A stretch of 64,000 nucleotides of DNA from Gelatiniphilus marinus (GTDB taxonomy: Bacteria > Bacteroidota > Bacteroidia > Flavobacteriales > Flavobacteriaceae), in the NCBI RefSeq assembly GCF_042678305.1, contig NZ_JBHUDT010000002.1; one strand, given 5' to 3'. Under the pieces are notes generated by a model. That model saw only the letters and a list, made by a program, of their open reading frames with translations, was not told the DNA's origin and did not search any database. The position numbers and the translations under genes were made by a program. Below, in pieces: positions 1 through 9,452 of the stretch (the stretch's first letter is position 1; every line of letters starts with the position of its first letter).

Positions 1-891
1 TACGATTGGCATCCTTACAATACCATGGTGCCAGAATTCAACGATTTTGAATTTGAAGGTAAAGTAGGCGACTTAGGCCTTGTAAAAACTGTTTTCGGTT
101 TTCATATTATTGAAATTGAAGGTCAGAAAAACAAAAAGAGAGCCATTCAACTTGGTACAATTGCCCGTAAAATAGAACCATCTGAAGCTACAATTTCAAA
201 AGTGTTTAGAGACGCTTCGAGCTTCGAAATAAAAGCTGGAGAAAACGATTTTCAAGAGATTGCAAACCAAAACAAATATACGGTAAGACCCGTAAACGGC
301 ATAAAAGCATTAGACGAAAACATCCCTGGTGTTGGCAACCAAAGGCAAATAGTGCGCTGGACTTTTGAAGACGATGTAAAAGTTGGTGCCATTAAGCGTT
401 TTAACATAAATAACGGTTATGTTATAGCGCAATTGGTAGCTAAGCATAAAGAAGGCCTGCAAAGCGTTGAAGACGCATCGGCCATTGCCATACCTGCAAT
501 ACGTAAAGAGAAAAAAGCTAAAATTATTAGAGATAGAATATCCGTAAATACTTTAGAGGATTTGGCTGCAGCCGAAAACACTACCGTTAGAACCGCATCG
601 GCCATTACCATGAAATCGCCAACCCTTGCAGGTGCCGGTAGAGAACCTATTATTGTTGGAGCTGCCTTTGGGTTGAACGAAGGCGAAACGTCTCAGTTAA
701 TTGATGGTGCCAATGGTGTTTATATGTTACAAGTTACAAAAGTAACGCCAGCGGTTGAGTTGGATAATTACCAAACCTTTGCAAATCAAGTTGAAGCTCA
801 AAAAGTAAGCGTGGTAACAGCAAAGTTATATAACGCTTTAAAAGAAGCTGCCGAAATTGAAGATAACAGGGCGAAAACCCAAATTCAATAA
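1..891 (+). CDS. Peptidyl-prolyl cis-trans isomerase (parvulin type), C-terminal part
   Basis: The reading frame is open from base 1, so the gene is cut by the left edge; about 296 residues remain. The first 40 residues match the end of a parvulin (rotamase) domain, with the pattern DLGLVKTVFGFHIIEIEG. The following 250 residues resemble the C-terminal part of PpiD/SurA-like periplasmic foldases of Bacteroidota. The role inferred is proline isomerisation and chaperoning of exported or outer-membrane proteins. The ATG at 25 is internal. A clear hairpin terminator follows the stop codon. Family is fairly certain; the exact subtype (PpiD-like with an N-terminal membrane anchor, or SurA-like) cannot be decided without the missing part. 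Confidence 0.85.
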   Translation, partial: YDWHPYNTMVPEFNDFEFEGKVGDLGLVKTVFGFHIIEIEGQKNKKRAIQLGTIARKIEPSEATISKVFRDASSFEIKAGENDFQEIANQNKYTVRPVNGIKALDENIPGVGNQRQIVRWTFEDDVKVGAIKRFNINNGYVIAQLVAKHKEGLQSVEDASAIAIPAIRKEKKAKIIRDRISVNTLEDLAAAENTTVRTASAITMKSPTLAGAGREPIIVGAAFGLNEGETSQLIDGANGVYMLQVTKVTPAVELDNYQTFANQVEAQKVSVVTAKLYNALKEAAEIEDNRAKTQIQ

Positions 892-916
892 TACAAGCAA
901 AAAAACATTTAGATTA

Positions 917-941
917 AGCCTCATTAGTTGAGGCTTTTTTT
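917..941 (+). terminator. Rho-independent terminator after the PPIase gene
   Basis: A 7-bp perfect stem, AGCCTCA (917-923) with TGAGGCT (929-935), encloses a 5-base loop and runs into seven T. It sits 25 bases after the PPIase stop. The neighbouring GHMP kinase ends convergently at 947. Confidence 0.85.
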
Positions 942-946
942 ATGCT

Positions 947-1912
947 TTATAGTATCATGTCCCGATACGGAATAAGGGTTTGGTAGCCTCTCGTTTTAAA
1001 GTAATTTTCAGGATTATCATTTGAAACCACTAAAATAAAATCTCCGCCCCAAGCACCAAGGCTTTTTAAGCCACCATTAAAATCGTTAAATAAACGCTCT
1101 TTTACGGGGTCCTGTTTAATTATTTTTGAAATAATGCTTTCATGTTTTTCAATAAGAGAAATAAAATCATCAAGTCTGTTACAAGTGATTATATTTTTAG
1201 TGATTTTGTTTATTTCTGAAATGGAGCCCGATAAATCAGACGTATTGTTTTTATACTGAGCAATCCCATCGCGACTATTTTGCTTTTGGTTTAGGTAAAC
1301 AAAGTATAAATTTTCTTTAAATGAAGGGTTAAAATCTACATCAACAACATTTCTCTTTTTATCATTACTAATTGCGAGAGAAATCGCATTGAGGCTGTTT
1401 AGTATTTGATAAGTAATTGGCGTATTGTGTTGCGCACAAGCAATATCGTAACCGCTGCCGCGAAATGTGTTTTCTAAAAGCTGGTAGGCATCAACTTTTG
1501 CCCATTGCGCCATATTGTTTATTAGGGTTGATGATGTGCCCAACCCCCAATGTCTTGGAAAATCTAATTTGGTGGTAATTTTAAAGCCTCCGTTACTATT
1601 TAAAAAATCAGGGTTAAGTTCTTTTGTGGCATTTAATATTTGAAGCAATCTGCCTGAAATAGTGTTGTCATTTCGAACGGAGTGAGAAATCTCATTATTA
1701 ATAATTTCAAAAGCATCCTCAAACCAAACCCTTCCTTTTTCATCCAAACTTTTCCAGATTAATTTGGATTCGCGTATAGATTCAATGTCTAACGATTGTC
1801 CGTATTTAGTTGGTATGGCTAACGATAAAGCACCGTCAAGCACTACATACTCACCCGTTAATAAAAGTTTTCCGTTTGAGTTAAATGATATGTTGTTTAA
1901 GTTTTTGGCCAT
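947..1912 (-). CDS. GHMP-family kinase (mevalonate-pathway-like)
   Basis: 321 residues with GHMP kinase signatures: the N-terminal GKLLLTGEYVVLDGA, the ATP-binding glycine/serine loop GLGTSST at residues 123-129, and GSGYDIA at 152-158. It directly follows HMG-CoA reductase on the same strand with a 33-base gap, so it probably phosphorylates an intermediate of the mevalonate route to isoprenoids, such as mevalonate or phosphomevalonate. The exact substrate cannot be read from the sequence. Residues 74-84 (EISHSVRNDNT) are encoded by a dispersed genomic repeat (1665-1696) read in frame, which is not a usual part of the family. Start chosen at the ATG just before the conserved strand. Confidence 0.83.
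   Translation of the reverse strand: MAKNLNNISFNSNGKLLLTGEYVVLDGALSLAIPTKYGQSLDIESIRESKLIWKSLDEKGRVWFEDAFEIINNEISHSVRNDNTISGRLLQILNATKELNPDFLNSNGGFKITTKLDFPRHWGLGTSSTLINNMAQWAKVDAYQLLENTFRGSGYDIACAQHNTPITYQILNSLNAISLAISNDKKRNVVDVDFNPSFKENLYFVYLNQKQNSRDGIAQYKNNTSDLSGSISEINKITKNIITCNRLDDFISLIEKHESIISKIIKQDPVKERLFNDFNGGLKSLGAWGGDFILVVSNDNPENYFKTRGYQTLIPYRDMIL
1665..1696. repeat. Dispersed repeat inside the GHMP kinase gene
   Basis: The stretch begins TTGTCATTTCGAACGGAGTG and continues through AGAAATCTCATT. I recognise it as a type of intergenic repeat common in flavobacterial genomes. A diverged relative (GATTCTCACG...CAGAATGACG) occurs near 60330-60370. Here it is translated in frame as part of the GHMP kinase. 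Confidence 0.6.
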
Positions 1913-1945
1913 TAGAGGTGTTGTATATGAAGCACTCGTGGTGTC

Positions 1946-3268
1946 TCAGGCACCATTACGTAACTTATTTAAAGCCTCAACAACCGCAGTATGCGTAACC
2001 GTATTCGTTTTAAAATGCTCGGTTAATATAATCTTTTCGTTATTGCTAGCTTCAAATTGGTTTAGAATATTCAATAAATGCATTTTCATGTGGCCTTGTT
2101 GTATGCCCGTTGTGGTTAACGAGCGCAGTGCCGCAAAATTCTGTGCTAAACCAGCAACGGCAACTATCTGCATCAGTTCTTTAGCCGAGGGGTTATGTAG
2201 CAATTCTAAAGCTAGTTTTACCAAAGGATGCAAGCCGGTAAGTCCGCCAACAGTTCCTAAAGCTAAAGGTATTTCTATCCAAAATGTAAAAATACCATTT
2301 TCAATTTTGGCGTGGGTTAAACTGCTGTATTTTCCGTGTCGCGATGCATAAGCGTGCACGCCGGCTTCAATGGCCCTAAAATCGTTTCCGGTAGCTAAAA
2401 CCACGGCATCAATACCATTCATTATGCCCTTGTTGTGTGTTACGGCGCGGTAAGGTTCTACCTCAGCAATGTTAACGGCTTGCACAAATTTAGTGGCGAA
2501 ATCTTCTCCAGAAATCGAATGGTCTTCTTTCAATTCTTCAACCTTACAACTCACTTCTGCGCGCACTAAACAATCGGGAACGTAGTTTGATAAAATGCTC
2601 ATAACAATTTGTATGTGCTTTTCGTTTTCAGAAAACCCATCAAATACTAAAGCCTCATTTTTAAAGGTTTTCGCAAACTGCTCTAAACACGAATTTATAA
2701 AGTTTGCTCCCATGGCATCTAAGGTCTCAAAAGAAACATGCAGCTGGTAATACCCTTTTATATCGTTGGTTTTATCGCGCAATTCAATATCAATAATGCC
2801 ACCGCCTCGTGCTTCCATGTTTTTGGTAATGGCTTTGGTGGCTTTAATAAGTTTGGGTTTTACCTGCTTAAAAAAACCTTGTAATTTGTTAAAATTGCCA
2901 TGGTACATAAAGTGTACTTGCCCAATTTTGGTTGTAGAAATTATGGTAGTTTTAAAGCCGCCTCTATCCAGCCAAAATTTAGCAGCTTTACTTGCCGCTG
3001 CCACAACCGAGCTTTCTTCGATTGCCATGGGTATGGTGTAAAGCGTGTTGTTAATTAAAAAATTTGGGGCAACACCTAGTGGTAAATAAAAATTGGTAAT
3101 GGTGTTTTCTATAAACTCGTCGTGCAATTGCTGCAGTTTTTCGTTGCTGCTCCAATATTGTTTTAAAACACGTTTTGCTTCTTCGGTATTTGAAAAATAG
3201 GTGTTTACAATCCAATCAATTTTTTTTGATTTTGAAAGCTTAGAAAACCCAGAAATCGTTTTGCTCAT
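1946..3268 (-). CDS. mvaA: Hydroxymethylglutaryl-CoA reductase (class II type)
   Basis: 440 residues. The enzyme interconverts HMG-CoA and mevalonate, the committed step of the mevalonate pathway. Key motifs are visible: the catalytic Glu region EESSVVAAAS (residues 84-93), THNKGIMNGID carrying the catalytic Lys, ATGNDFRAIEAG carrying the catalytic Asp, GTVGGLTGLHP, and QQGHMKMH with the catalytic His near the C terminus. Length and lack of a membrane domain fit the soluble bacterial class II enzyme. It leads a two-gene unit with the GHMP kinase. A TAnnTTTG box lies about 20 bases upstream of the ATG. Confidence 0.95.
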   Translation of the reverse strand: MSKTISGFSKLSKSKKIDWIVNTYFSNTEEAKRVLKQYWSSNEKLQQLHDEFIENTITNFYLPLGVAPNFLINNTLYTIPMAIEESSVVAAASKAAKFWLDRGGFKTTIISTTKIGQVHFMYHGNFNKLQGFFKQVKPKLIKATKAITKNMEARGGGIIDIELRDKTNDIKGYYQLHVSFETLDAMGANFINSCLEQFAKTFKNEALVFDGFSENEKHIQIVMSILSNYVPDCLVRAEVSCKVEELKEDHSISGEDFATKFVQAVNIAEVEPYRAVTHNKGIMNGIDAVVLATGNDFRAIEAGVHAYASRHGKYSSLTHAKIENGIFTFWIEIPLALGTVGGLTGLHPLVKLALELLHNPSAKELMQIVAVAGLAQNFAALRSLTTTGIQQGHMKMHLLNILNQFEASNNEKIILTEHFKTNTVTHTAVVEALNKLRNGA

Positions 3269-3288
3269 GTATCAACTGTTTTAAAACA

Positions 3289-3296
3289 CAAATATA
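3289..3296 (-). promoter_or_regulatory. Bacteroidota-type -7 box upstream of mvaA
   Basis: On the minus strand the bases read TATATTTG, matching TAnnTTTG. The box lies 20 bases upstream of the mvaA ATG, giving a very short leader. The -33 element is not clear. Confidence 0.5.
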
Positions 3297-3418
3297 CCAT
3301 TCTTGGTATGAAAACAGACTCCTAAGATGTTACATTCGTTTATTTAACTGTTAATAGTGTCGGTTATTTGCATAATTTTTAGTAAACTTGGCATCGTTTT
3401 GTCAAAAAAATAATTTCA

Positions 3419-5650
3419 ATGAAAACCCTAAGGCTACCATTATTTATTTGTCTTTTCACTCTTTTTGCATTACAGGCTCAAAACAAGCAGGTTACACTGG
3501 AAGAAATTTGGGACGGCACTTTTAAAATAGAGCGATTGGATGCTTTGCACTCTATGAAAAACGGGCAACAGTACTCGGTGTTGAATTTAGATAGATATAC
3601 AAGATCGACCACAATAGATATCTACGATTACAAAACCCTGAAAAAAATAAAAACGCTGGTAAATGCTTCCGATATCAACGAGCTTAATTATTTTACCGAT
3701 TACACCTTTAGCAAAGATGAAAGCAAAATTATTTTGGCTACTAACGAAGAATCTATTTATAGAAGATCGACATTAGGAAATTATTATGTGTTTGATATTG
3801 ATGATAAATCCATAACCTTAATTTCTGAAAATAAAATTCAAGAACCCTCATTTTCGCCCGATGGTTCTAAGGTTGCCTACGGATTCGAGAACAATTTGTA
3901 CATTAAAGATTTAATTACAGAAACAACCACTCAAATCACTTTTGATGGCGAAAAAAACAAAATAATTAACGGCATTACCGATTGGGTTTACGAAGAAGAA
4001 TTTGCTTTTGTACGCGCTTTTGAATGGAACGCCAATAGCAATAAAATTGCATTTATCAGGTTTGATGAAACCGATGTACCTGAATTTTCAATGGATGTTT
4101 ACGGCACCGGATTATACCAAACACAACAAGTGTTTAAGTACCCCAAAGCGGGTGAAAAGAATGCTGTGGTTTCGCTTCATATTTATGATTTGGATAACAA
4201 TAAGATTAACGATGTGAAAGTAGATAAAAGTTACAACGACTTTTATATCCCAAGAATTAAATGGACCAACAACCCCGATATTTTAAGTGCGCAATACATG
4301 AATCGCCACCAAAACGCATTGGATTTATGGATGATAAACGCCAAAACAAATACATCAAATTTAACGCTAGCAGAAAAGGATGGCGCCTATATTGAGGTTA
4401 CCGATAACCTAACCTTTTTAAAAGACAATAGTTTTATCTGGACCAGCGAAAAAGATGGTTACAACCATATTTATCACTATTCTGAAGACGGCAAACTCAT
4501 TAACCAAGTTACCAAAGGCAATTGGGAAGTTACTGATTATTATGGTTATGATGAAAAGTCGAATAGGATTTTTTACCAATCGGTTGAAAATGGCTCGATA
4601 AACCGCGATGTGTATTCTATTAAACTAAACGGTCGTAATAAAAAACGATTAACTAAAAGCGTTGGCACCAATGCGGCTTCATTCAGCGCAGATTTTTCGT
4701 ATTTTATAAATACATTTTCAAACGCAACCACACCGCCAGAATATACTTTAAACAGTACCGCTTCAGGCAATCTTATTAAAAGCATAAAAGATAACGATGT
4801 GTTATCAGCAAAACTTTCCAATTATAAAACTTCAAAAAAAGAGTTTAGTACCATTAATATTAATGGTAACCATTTGAATATGTGGATGGTTAAACCGGCA
4901 GATTTTGATGCTTCAAAACAATACCCGTTGTTAATGTATCAATATTCTGGCCCTGGCTCTCAACAGGTGGCTAACCGTTGGAATAATTCAAACGATTATT
5001 GGTATCAGCATTTAGCGCAACAAGGATATATTGTGGTGTGTGTTGATGGTCGTGGCACCGGTTTTAAAGGCGCGCAATTTAAAAAGGTAACTCAAAATGA
5101 ATTGGGCAAATACGAAGTTGAAGACCAAATTGAAGCTGCAAAACAATTGGGAGCATTACCGTATATTGATGCCAGCAGAATAGGTATTTGGGGCTGGAGC
5201 TACGGTGGTTTTATGAGTAGCAATGCCTTGTTTAAGGGTAACGATGTGTTTAAAATGGCCATAGCCGTTGCCCCAGTAACAAGCTGGCGTTTTTACGATA
5301 CCATTTACACAGAACGCTACATGGCTACACCACAAGAAAACCCAAGTGGCTACGACGATAATTCACCAATTAACCACGTTGATAAACTAAAAGGCGATTA
5401 TTTGTTAATTCACGGTTCTGCTGATGATAACGTACATTTGCAAAACACCATGCGATTGGTTGAGGCTTTAATTCAAGCCGATAAGCAATTTGAATGGGCC
5501 GTTTACCCAGACGATAACCATAGTATTTACGGCGGTAATACAAGATTACACCTCTATAAAAAAATGACTACTTTTATAAATGAAAAACTCGGCGATAAGC
5601 GGGAAAAAGCCCAAATAAGAGAAGCCGAAAAAGTAGAAATTAAAGGATAA
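3419..5650 (+). CDS. Dipeptidyl peptidase IV, family S9B
   Basis: 743 residues with an N-terminal signal peptide (MKTLRLPLFICLFTLFALQAQ), then a DPP4-like beta-propeller and a C-terminal alpha/beta-hydrolase domain. The catalytic triad can be placed at Ser594 (GWSYGGF), Asp669 (HGSADDNVH) and His701 (DDNHSIYG). The substrate-anchoring double Glu is visible as YEEEFAF in the propeller. It removes Xaa-Pro dipeptides from peptide N termini in the periplasm or at the cell surface. Two POT peptide transporters follow directly, which suggests that the released di- and tripeptides are taken up by them. Confidence 0.95.
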   Translation: MKTLRLPLFICLFTLFALQAQNKQVTLEEIWDGTFKIERLDALHSMKNGQQYSVLNLDRYTRSTTIDIYDYKTLKKIKTLVNASDINELNYFTDYTFSKDESKIILATNEESIYRRSTLGNYYVFDIDDKSITLISENKIQEPSFSPDGSKVAYGFENNLYIKDLITETTTQITFDGEKNKIINGITDWVYEEEFAFVRAFEWNANSNKIAFIRFDETDVPEFSMDVYGTGLYQTQQVFKYPKAGEKNAVVSLHIYDLDNNKINDVKVDKSYNDFYIPRIKWTNNPDILSAQYMNRHQNALDLWMINAKTNTSNLTLAEKDGAYIEVTDNLTFLKDNSFIWTSEKDGYNHIYHYSEDGKLINQVTKGNWEVTDYYGYDEKSNRIFYQSVENGSINRDVYSIKLNGRNKKRLTKSVGTNAASFSADFSYFINTFSNATTPPEYTLNSTASGNLIKSIKDNDVLSAKLSNYKTSKKEFSTININGNHLNMWMVKPADFDASKQYPLLMYQYSGPGSQQVANRWNNSNDYWYQHLAQQGYIVVCVDGRGTGFKGAQFKKVTQNELGKYEVEDQIEAAKQLGALPYIDASRIGIWGWSYGGFMSSNALFKGNDVFKMAIAVAPVTSWRFYDTIYTERYMATPQENPSGYDDNSPINHVDKLKGDYLLIHGSADDNVHLQNTMRLVEALIQADKQFEWAVYPDDNHSIYGGNTRLHLYKKMTTFINEKLGDKREKAQIREAEKVEIKG

Positions 5651-5675
5651 GATAATAACTAACTAACAATAAATT

Positions 5676-7505
5676 ATGGCAGCTACGGCATTACAATCAA
5701 ATCAAAAAGAAATTTTTGGACACCCTGCAGGATTATTCGTTCTGTTTTTTACAGAAATGTGGGAGCGTTTTTCATATTACGGAATGCGAGGGATTTTAGT
5801 ACTTTACATGGCAACATCGGCAACTGCAATCGACCCAGGTTTGGGATGGAGCAATAAAGACGCCATTTGGCTTTATGGATGGTACACCATGTTAGTGTAT
5901 GTGGCTTCTATTCCTGGTGGATGGATTGCAGATAAATTCTTAGGACAGAAAAAAACCGTAATGTTAGGTGGTTTGCTCTTGTGTTTTGGACATGGTATAT
6001 TGGCGATACCACAAAGTTGGGCGTTTTTTACTGGTCTAGCATTAATTATTTTAGGTGTTGGTGGCCTAAAACCAAACATCTCTACAATGGTTGGAGGTTT
6101 GTACAAAGAAGGCGATATAAGACGCGACAGCGGCTTTACCATATTTTACATAGGTATTAACATAGGTGCTTTTTTGGCTAGTATTACAGTAGGTTTGGTT
6201 GCATATTACTATGGCTGGCACTATGGTTTTGGTCTCGCAGGCATTGGCATGTTTTTAGGGCAGGCTGTATTTATTTGGGGACAAAAATTTTTAAAAGGTG
6301 TTGGCGAATTTACCGGTGGAAGTCAAGCCACAGAAGAAGAACGATTAGCAGCAAAACGGCCATTAACAAAAATTGAAAAAGATAGAGTTGTTGTACTATT
6401 AATTTCATTTTTGATTGTTATCGTTTTCTGGGGGGCTTTCGAGCAGGCAGGAGGATTAATGAATCTTTACACCGATGCCAAAGTTGACAGAACCACAGGC
6501 CTAAGCTGGTTAGAGGAAATACCGGCAGCGGTTTTCCAATCCTTAAACGCAGGTTATATCATTATATTCGGAACCCTAATCGGTGGTTTCTGGATTTGGT
6601 GGAAAAAGAAAGGCAGAGAATCATCATCATTATTCAAAATGGCCATTGGTACCATTATTATGGGACTTGGTTATGTTTTTATGATGTTCGCATCACAAGA
6701 AGCCAGTGCTGAAACTTTTGGTAAAGCGGCCATGTTCTGGATATTCTTAGCTTACCTGTTCCATACTATTGGCGAGCTGTGCACATCGCCCGTATCCTTA
6801 TCGTTCATTACCAAACTGGCACCTTTAAAATACGCTTCAATAATGATGGGCGTGTATTTTGCAGCAACCGGTTTAGGAAACAAATTGGCCGGTACCATTG
6901 GTGAGTCTTCGCAACTCGAATCGTTTAGCGGTAAAATGATTGTAAGTAAAGAACAGATATTACCATTTCTAGCAAAAGATTCAATGGAAATAAAAAACAA
7001 CCAAAACAAAGTGGTTGATATTTATGATTATGCCATAAATCAAGATAAAACATTCAGTTTGAAATCTAAAGTATATCCTGAAAACGGAAAAGTCGTTTTT
7101 AAAAGTTACGAAACAGGACAAGATTTAAACCCTTTGTTTGAGATGTCTCAAGGTGAAGGCTCTAATACCAATGAGTTATTGGCAACTTTAACCGAAAATA
7201 GCGTTACAGCCTCTAATCCTTTTCATGCAAAATTAGTATTTGAAAAAGATAAAGACAAAGCACAGAATTTAGAAAATATAGGCGACGGAAAAAATTATGG
7301 AGTGTCTTTTGTTCTAGAAGAAAAACAAAGCGAACAAGAATTCTCAACCTTTATGTGGTTAACTGTCTTTACAGTTGCCTTTGGGTTGTTACTTATTTTA
7401 TTCTTGAAAAAGCTTAAGAAACTAACTCACGGTGCAGAAGATAACGAGCACGAAATGCTTGAAGCCGAACCCTACGAAATTTCAGATCCAGATATTAATA
7501 ACTAA
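5676..7505 (+). CDS. POT-family proton:oligopeptide transporter with large loop insertion
   Basis: 609 residues. The N terminus carries the POT signature GHPAGLFVLFFTEMWERFSYYG, which includes the ExxER motif of proton coupling. Around residues 133-160 it has GVGGLKPNISTMVGGLY and FTIFYIGINIGAF. Multiple membrane segments follow. Residues about 410-555 form a hydrophilic insertion before the last membrane helix, predicted to face the periplasm and not usual for bacterial DtpA/DtpB relatives. It lies 25 bases after dipeptidyl peptidase IV and ahead of a second POT gene, so import of di- and tripeptides is the expected role. Confidence 0.93.
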   Translation: MAATALQSNQKEIFGHPAGLFVLFFTEMWERFSYYGMRGILVLYMATSATAIDPGLGWSNKDAIWLYGWYTMLVYVASIPGGWIADKFLGQKKTVMLGGLLLCFGHGILAIPQSWAFFTGLALIILGVGGLKPNISTMVGGLYKEGDIRRDSGFTIFYIGINIGAFLASITVGLVAYYYGWHYGFGLAGIGMFLGQAVFIWGQKFLKGVGEFTGGSQATEEERLAAKRPLTKIEKDRVVVLLISFLIVIVFWGAFEQAGGLMNLYTDAKVDRTTGLSWLEEIPAAVFQSLNAGYIIIFGTLIGGFWIWWKKKGRESSSLFKMAIGTIIMGLGYVFMMFASQEASAETFGKAAMFWIFLAYLFHTIGELCTSPVSLSFITKLAPLKYASIMMGVYFAATGLGNKLAGTIGESSQLESFSGKMIVSKEQILPFLAKDSMEIKNNQNKVVDIYDYAINQDKTFSLKSKVYPENGKVVFKSYETGQDLNPLFEMSQGEGSNTNELLATLTENSVTASNPFHAKLVFEKDKDKAQNLENIGDGKNYGVSFVLEEKQSEQEFSTFMWLTVFTVAFGLLLILFLKKLKKLTHGAEDNEHEMLEAEPYEISDPDINN

Positions 7506-7579
7506 CAATCAATCAATTAATAAACTCCTTGCAGAACATATTCTTCAAAAGGTCTCCTTGTTAACTAAATTATAATTTT

Positions 7580-9364
7580 ATGAATACAGACATCGAAAAT
7601 CTATTTAAAGACAAAGTAATAGGCCATCCGGCAGGATTATTTGTGCTGTTTTTTACCGAAATGTGGGAACGCTTTTCATTTTATGGGATGCGAATATTAT
7701 TAGTACTGTTTTTAACAGCGCCTATTATAAGCGATAACCCAGGTTGGCAATGGCCTCGAGAACATGCTTTGGCTTTAATTGGTACTTATGCATCATTACT
7801 TTATTTAACACCAATTATTGGTGGTTGGATTGCAGATAAAATTACAGGTTACCGTATAGCCGTTGTTATTGGGTGTTTGATTATGACACTTGGCCACGCA
7901 GCTATGGCATTTGAAACCACTGCATCTTTTTACATTGGATTGGCCTTACTTGTAATTGGCACTGGCTTTTTTAAGCCAAATATAACATCGATTATATCAG
8001 AAATGTATAAGGGCAAGGAGTCTAAAAAAGATGGCGCTTATACTATCTTTTACATGGGTGTTAATGCGGGTGCGTTTTTTGGCATGATGCTTTGTGGTTA
8101 CCTAGCCGAAAATTATGGGTGGCCTTGGGGCTTTGGTTTAGCAGGGATTTTTATGTTTTTAGGCATGCTCCAATTTTGGTTGGCTGGAAGTTTGTTTGGT
8201 AATGTAGGCGGAAAACCATCAGTAAAACACGTGGTTGAAATCCCTCAGAACATCAATGAAGAAGCACCAAAAGAACAGAAAGACCCTCAAGCTGATGAAA
8301 AGCTTAACCCGTTTACCACCTTAGATAAAATATTGATTGTTTTATCTTCCGTTGGAGGTTTGCTGTATCTTTTTAACGATCCTTTAGAAAAAATTGAAGG
8401 CACTAGTTTAATGCCTTTTGAGATAGGCGGACTAAGTGGCTCTAGTTTTATTGTGCTTTTAGCTTTGGCCTTGTTTTTGATTTTATTGGTAACACGTATT
8501 GCCCGATATTTACCGATTGTTAGAGATAGGATTATTGCCGTATCTATTTTTGGGGTATTTACAGTATTTTTCTTCGCTTTTTTCGAGCAGTCTTTAGGGT
8601 CCATGACCTTGTTTGCCAGAGATTATACCGATAGAACCTTAGCAGGAAACTCCGCCATGATTTTTAAAATTGTAGATGCCTTATTAACTACTGTCCCTTT
8701 AATTATTATTACATGGGTGCTTTTTTTACTTATGAAAAAAACCTTCAATAAAATCGGACTATCTAACGTTGTATTAGCTGTTGCGTTCGCTGGAATTTGG
8801 TTTTTGGTTATTTTTAGATTGGTAAATAAATTTACTGAAGATGGGCACGAAATTGAAGCTACTTGGTTTGGTATTCTAAACTCGTTCTTTATAATAACCT
8901 TGGCACCATTGTTTTCTAAATGGTGGGAAAGTAAATACAACCCCAGTGCCGCAATGAAGTACGGCTTAGGTTTAATTTTATTAGGTTTAGGTTTTGCCAT
9001 TTTATCTTATGGTGCTTCTGGTATTCCTCCTGGAGCTCAAACAGCCTCAGTTAGTATTATATTTTTAATATTGGCGTACTTATTTCATACTATGGGAGAG
9101 CTATGTTTATCGCCTGTAGGATTATCTTATTTAAGTAAATTAGTGCCAGCAAGAATGATAGGCTTTATGTTTGGTATTTGGTATTTAGCCATTGCAGTAG
9201 GACAAAAAGCCGCTGGAACCATGGGGGGCATGATTGATAAAATCTCTGAACAGTATTCCTTAGGAATTTTCTTTTTAATATTTACCTTAATTCCAATAGG
9301 GGTAGGTTTAATATCCATTTTATTAAACCCACTACTTAAAAAACTAATGCACGGTGTGCGTTAA
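7580..9364 (+). CDS. POT-family proton:oligopeptide transporter
   Basis: 594 residues, a paralogue of the preceding transporter with the same GHPAGLFVLFFTEMWERFSFYG opening. It also has GTGFFKPNITSIISEMY and YTIFYMGVNAGAFFG. It lacks the large insertion before the last helix. Instead it has a charged linker (about residues 215-245) and additional helices between the two six-helix halves, as in many bacterial POT members. It is the last gene of the DPP4-POT-POT unit and ends at a strong terminator. Role: proton-driven uptake of short peptides across the inner membrane. Confidence 0.93.
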   Translation: MNTDIENLFKDKVIGHPAGLFVLFFTEMWERFSFYGMRILLVLFLTAPIISDNPGWQWPREHALALIGTYASLLYLTPIIGGWIADKITGYRIAVVIGCLIMTLGHAAMAFETTASFYIGLALLVIGTGFFKPNITSIISEMYKGKESKKDGAYTIFYMGVNAGAFFGMMLCGYLAENYGWPWGFGLAGIFMFLGMLQFWLAGSLFGNVGGKPSVKHVVEIPQNINEEAPKEQKDPQADEKLNPFTTLDKILIVLSSVGGLLYLFNDPLEKIEGTSLMPFEIGGLSGSSFIVLLALALFLILLVTRIARYLPIVRDRIIAVSIFGVFTVFFFAFFEQSLGSMTLFARDYTDRTLAGNSAMIFKIVDALLTTVPLIIITWVLFLLMKKTFNKIGLSNVVLAVAFAGIWFLVIFRLVNKFTEDGHEIEATWFGILNSFFIITLAPLFSKWWESKYNPSAAMKYGLGLILLGLGFAILSYGASGIPPGAQTASVSIIFLILAYLFHTMGELCLSPVGLSYLSKLVPARMIGFMFGIWYLAIAVGQKAAGTMGGMIDKISEQYSLGIFFLIFTLIPIGVGLISILLNPLLKKLMHGVR

Positions 9365-9390
9365 TCGAAAAAACTGTTAAAAAATATTCA

Positions 9391-9417
9391 AAAAGCTCCT
9401 GTTTAGGAGCTTTTTTT
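9391..9417 (+). terminator. Terminator after the peptide-uptake unit
   Basis: A perfect 10-bp stem, AAAAGCTCCT (9391-9400) with AGGAGCTTTT (9405-9414), has a 4-base loop and ends in seven T. It lies 26 bases after the second POT gene. Confidence 0.9.
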
Positions 9418-9452
9418 GTAAGTTCGGTGCAAATTTTGCAACTCAAATAATT

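Noticed and set aside
1764..2351. Plus-strand open frame of 195 codons across the GHMP kinase and HMG-CoA reductase genes
   Set aside because: It lies opposite two genes with clear family motifs and spans their junction; its translation has no recognisable domain.
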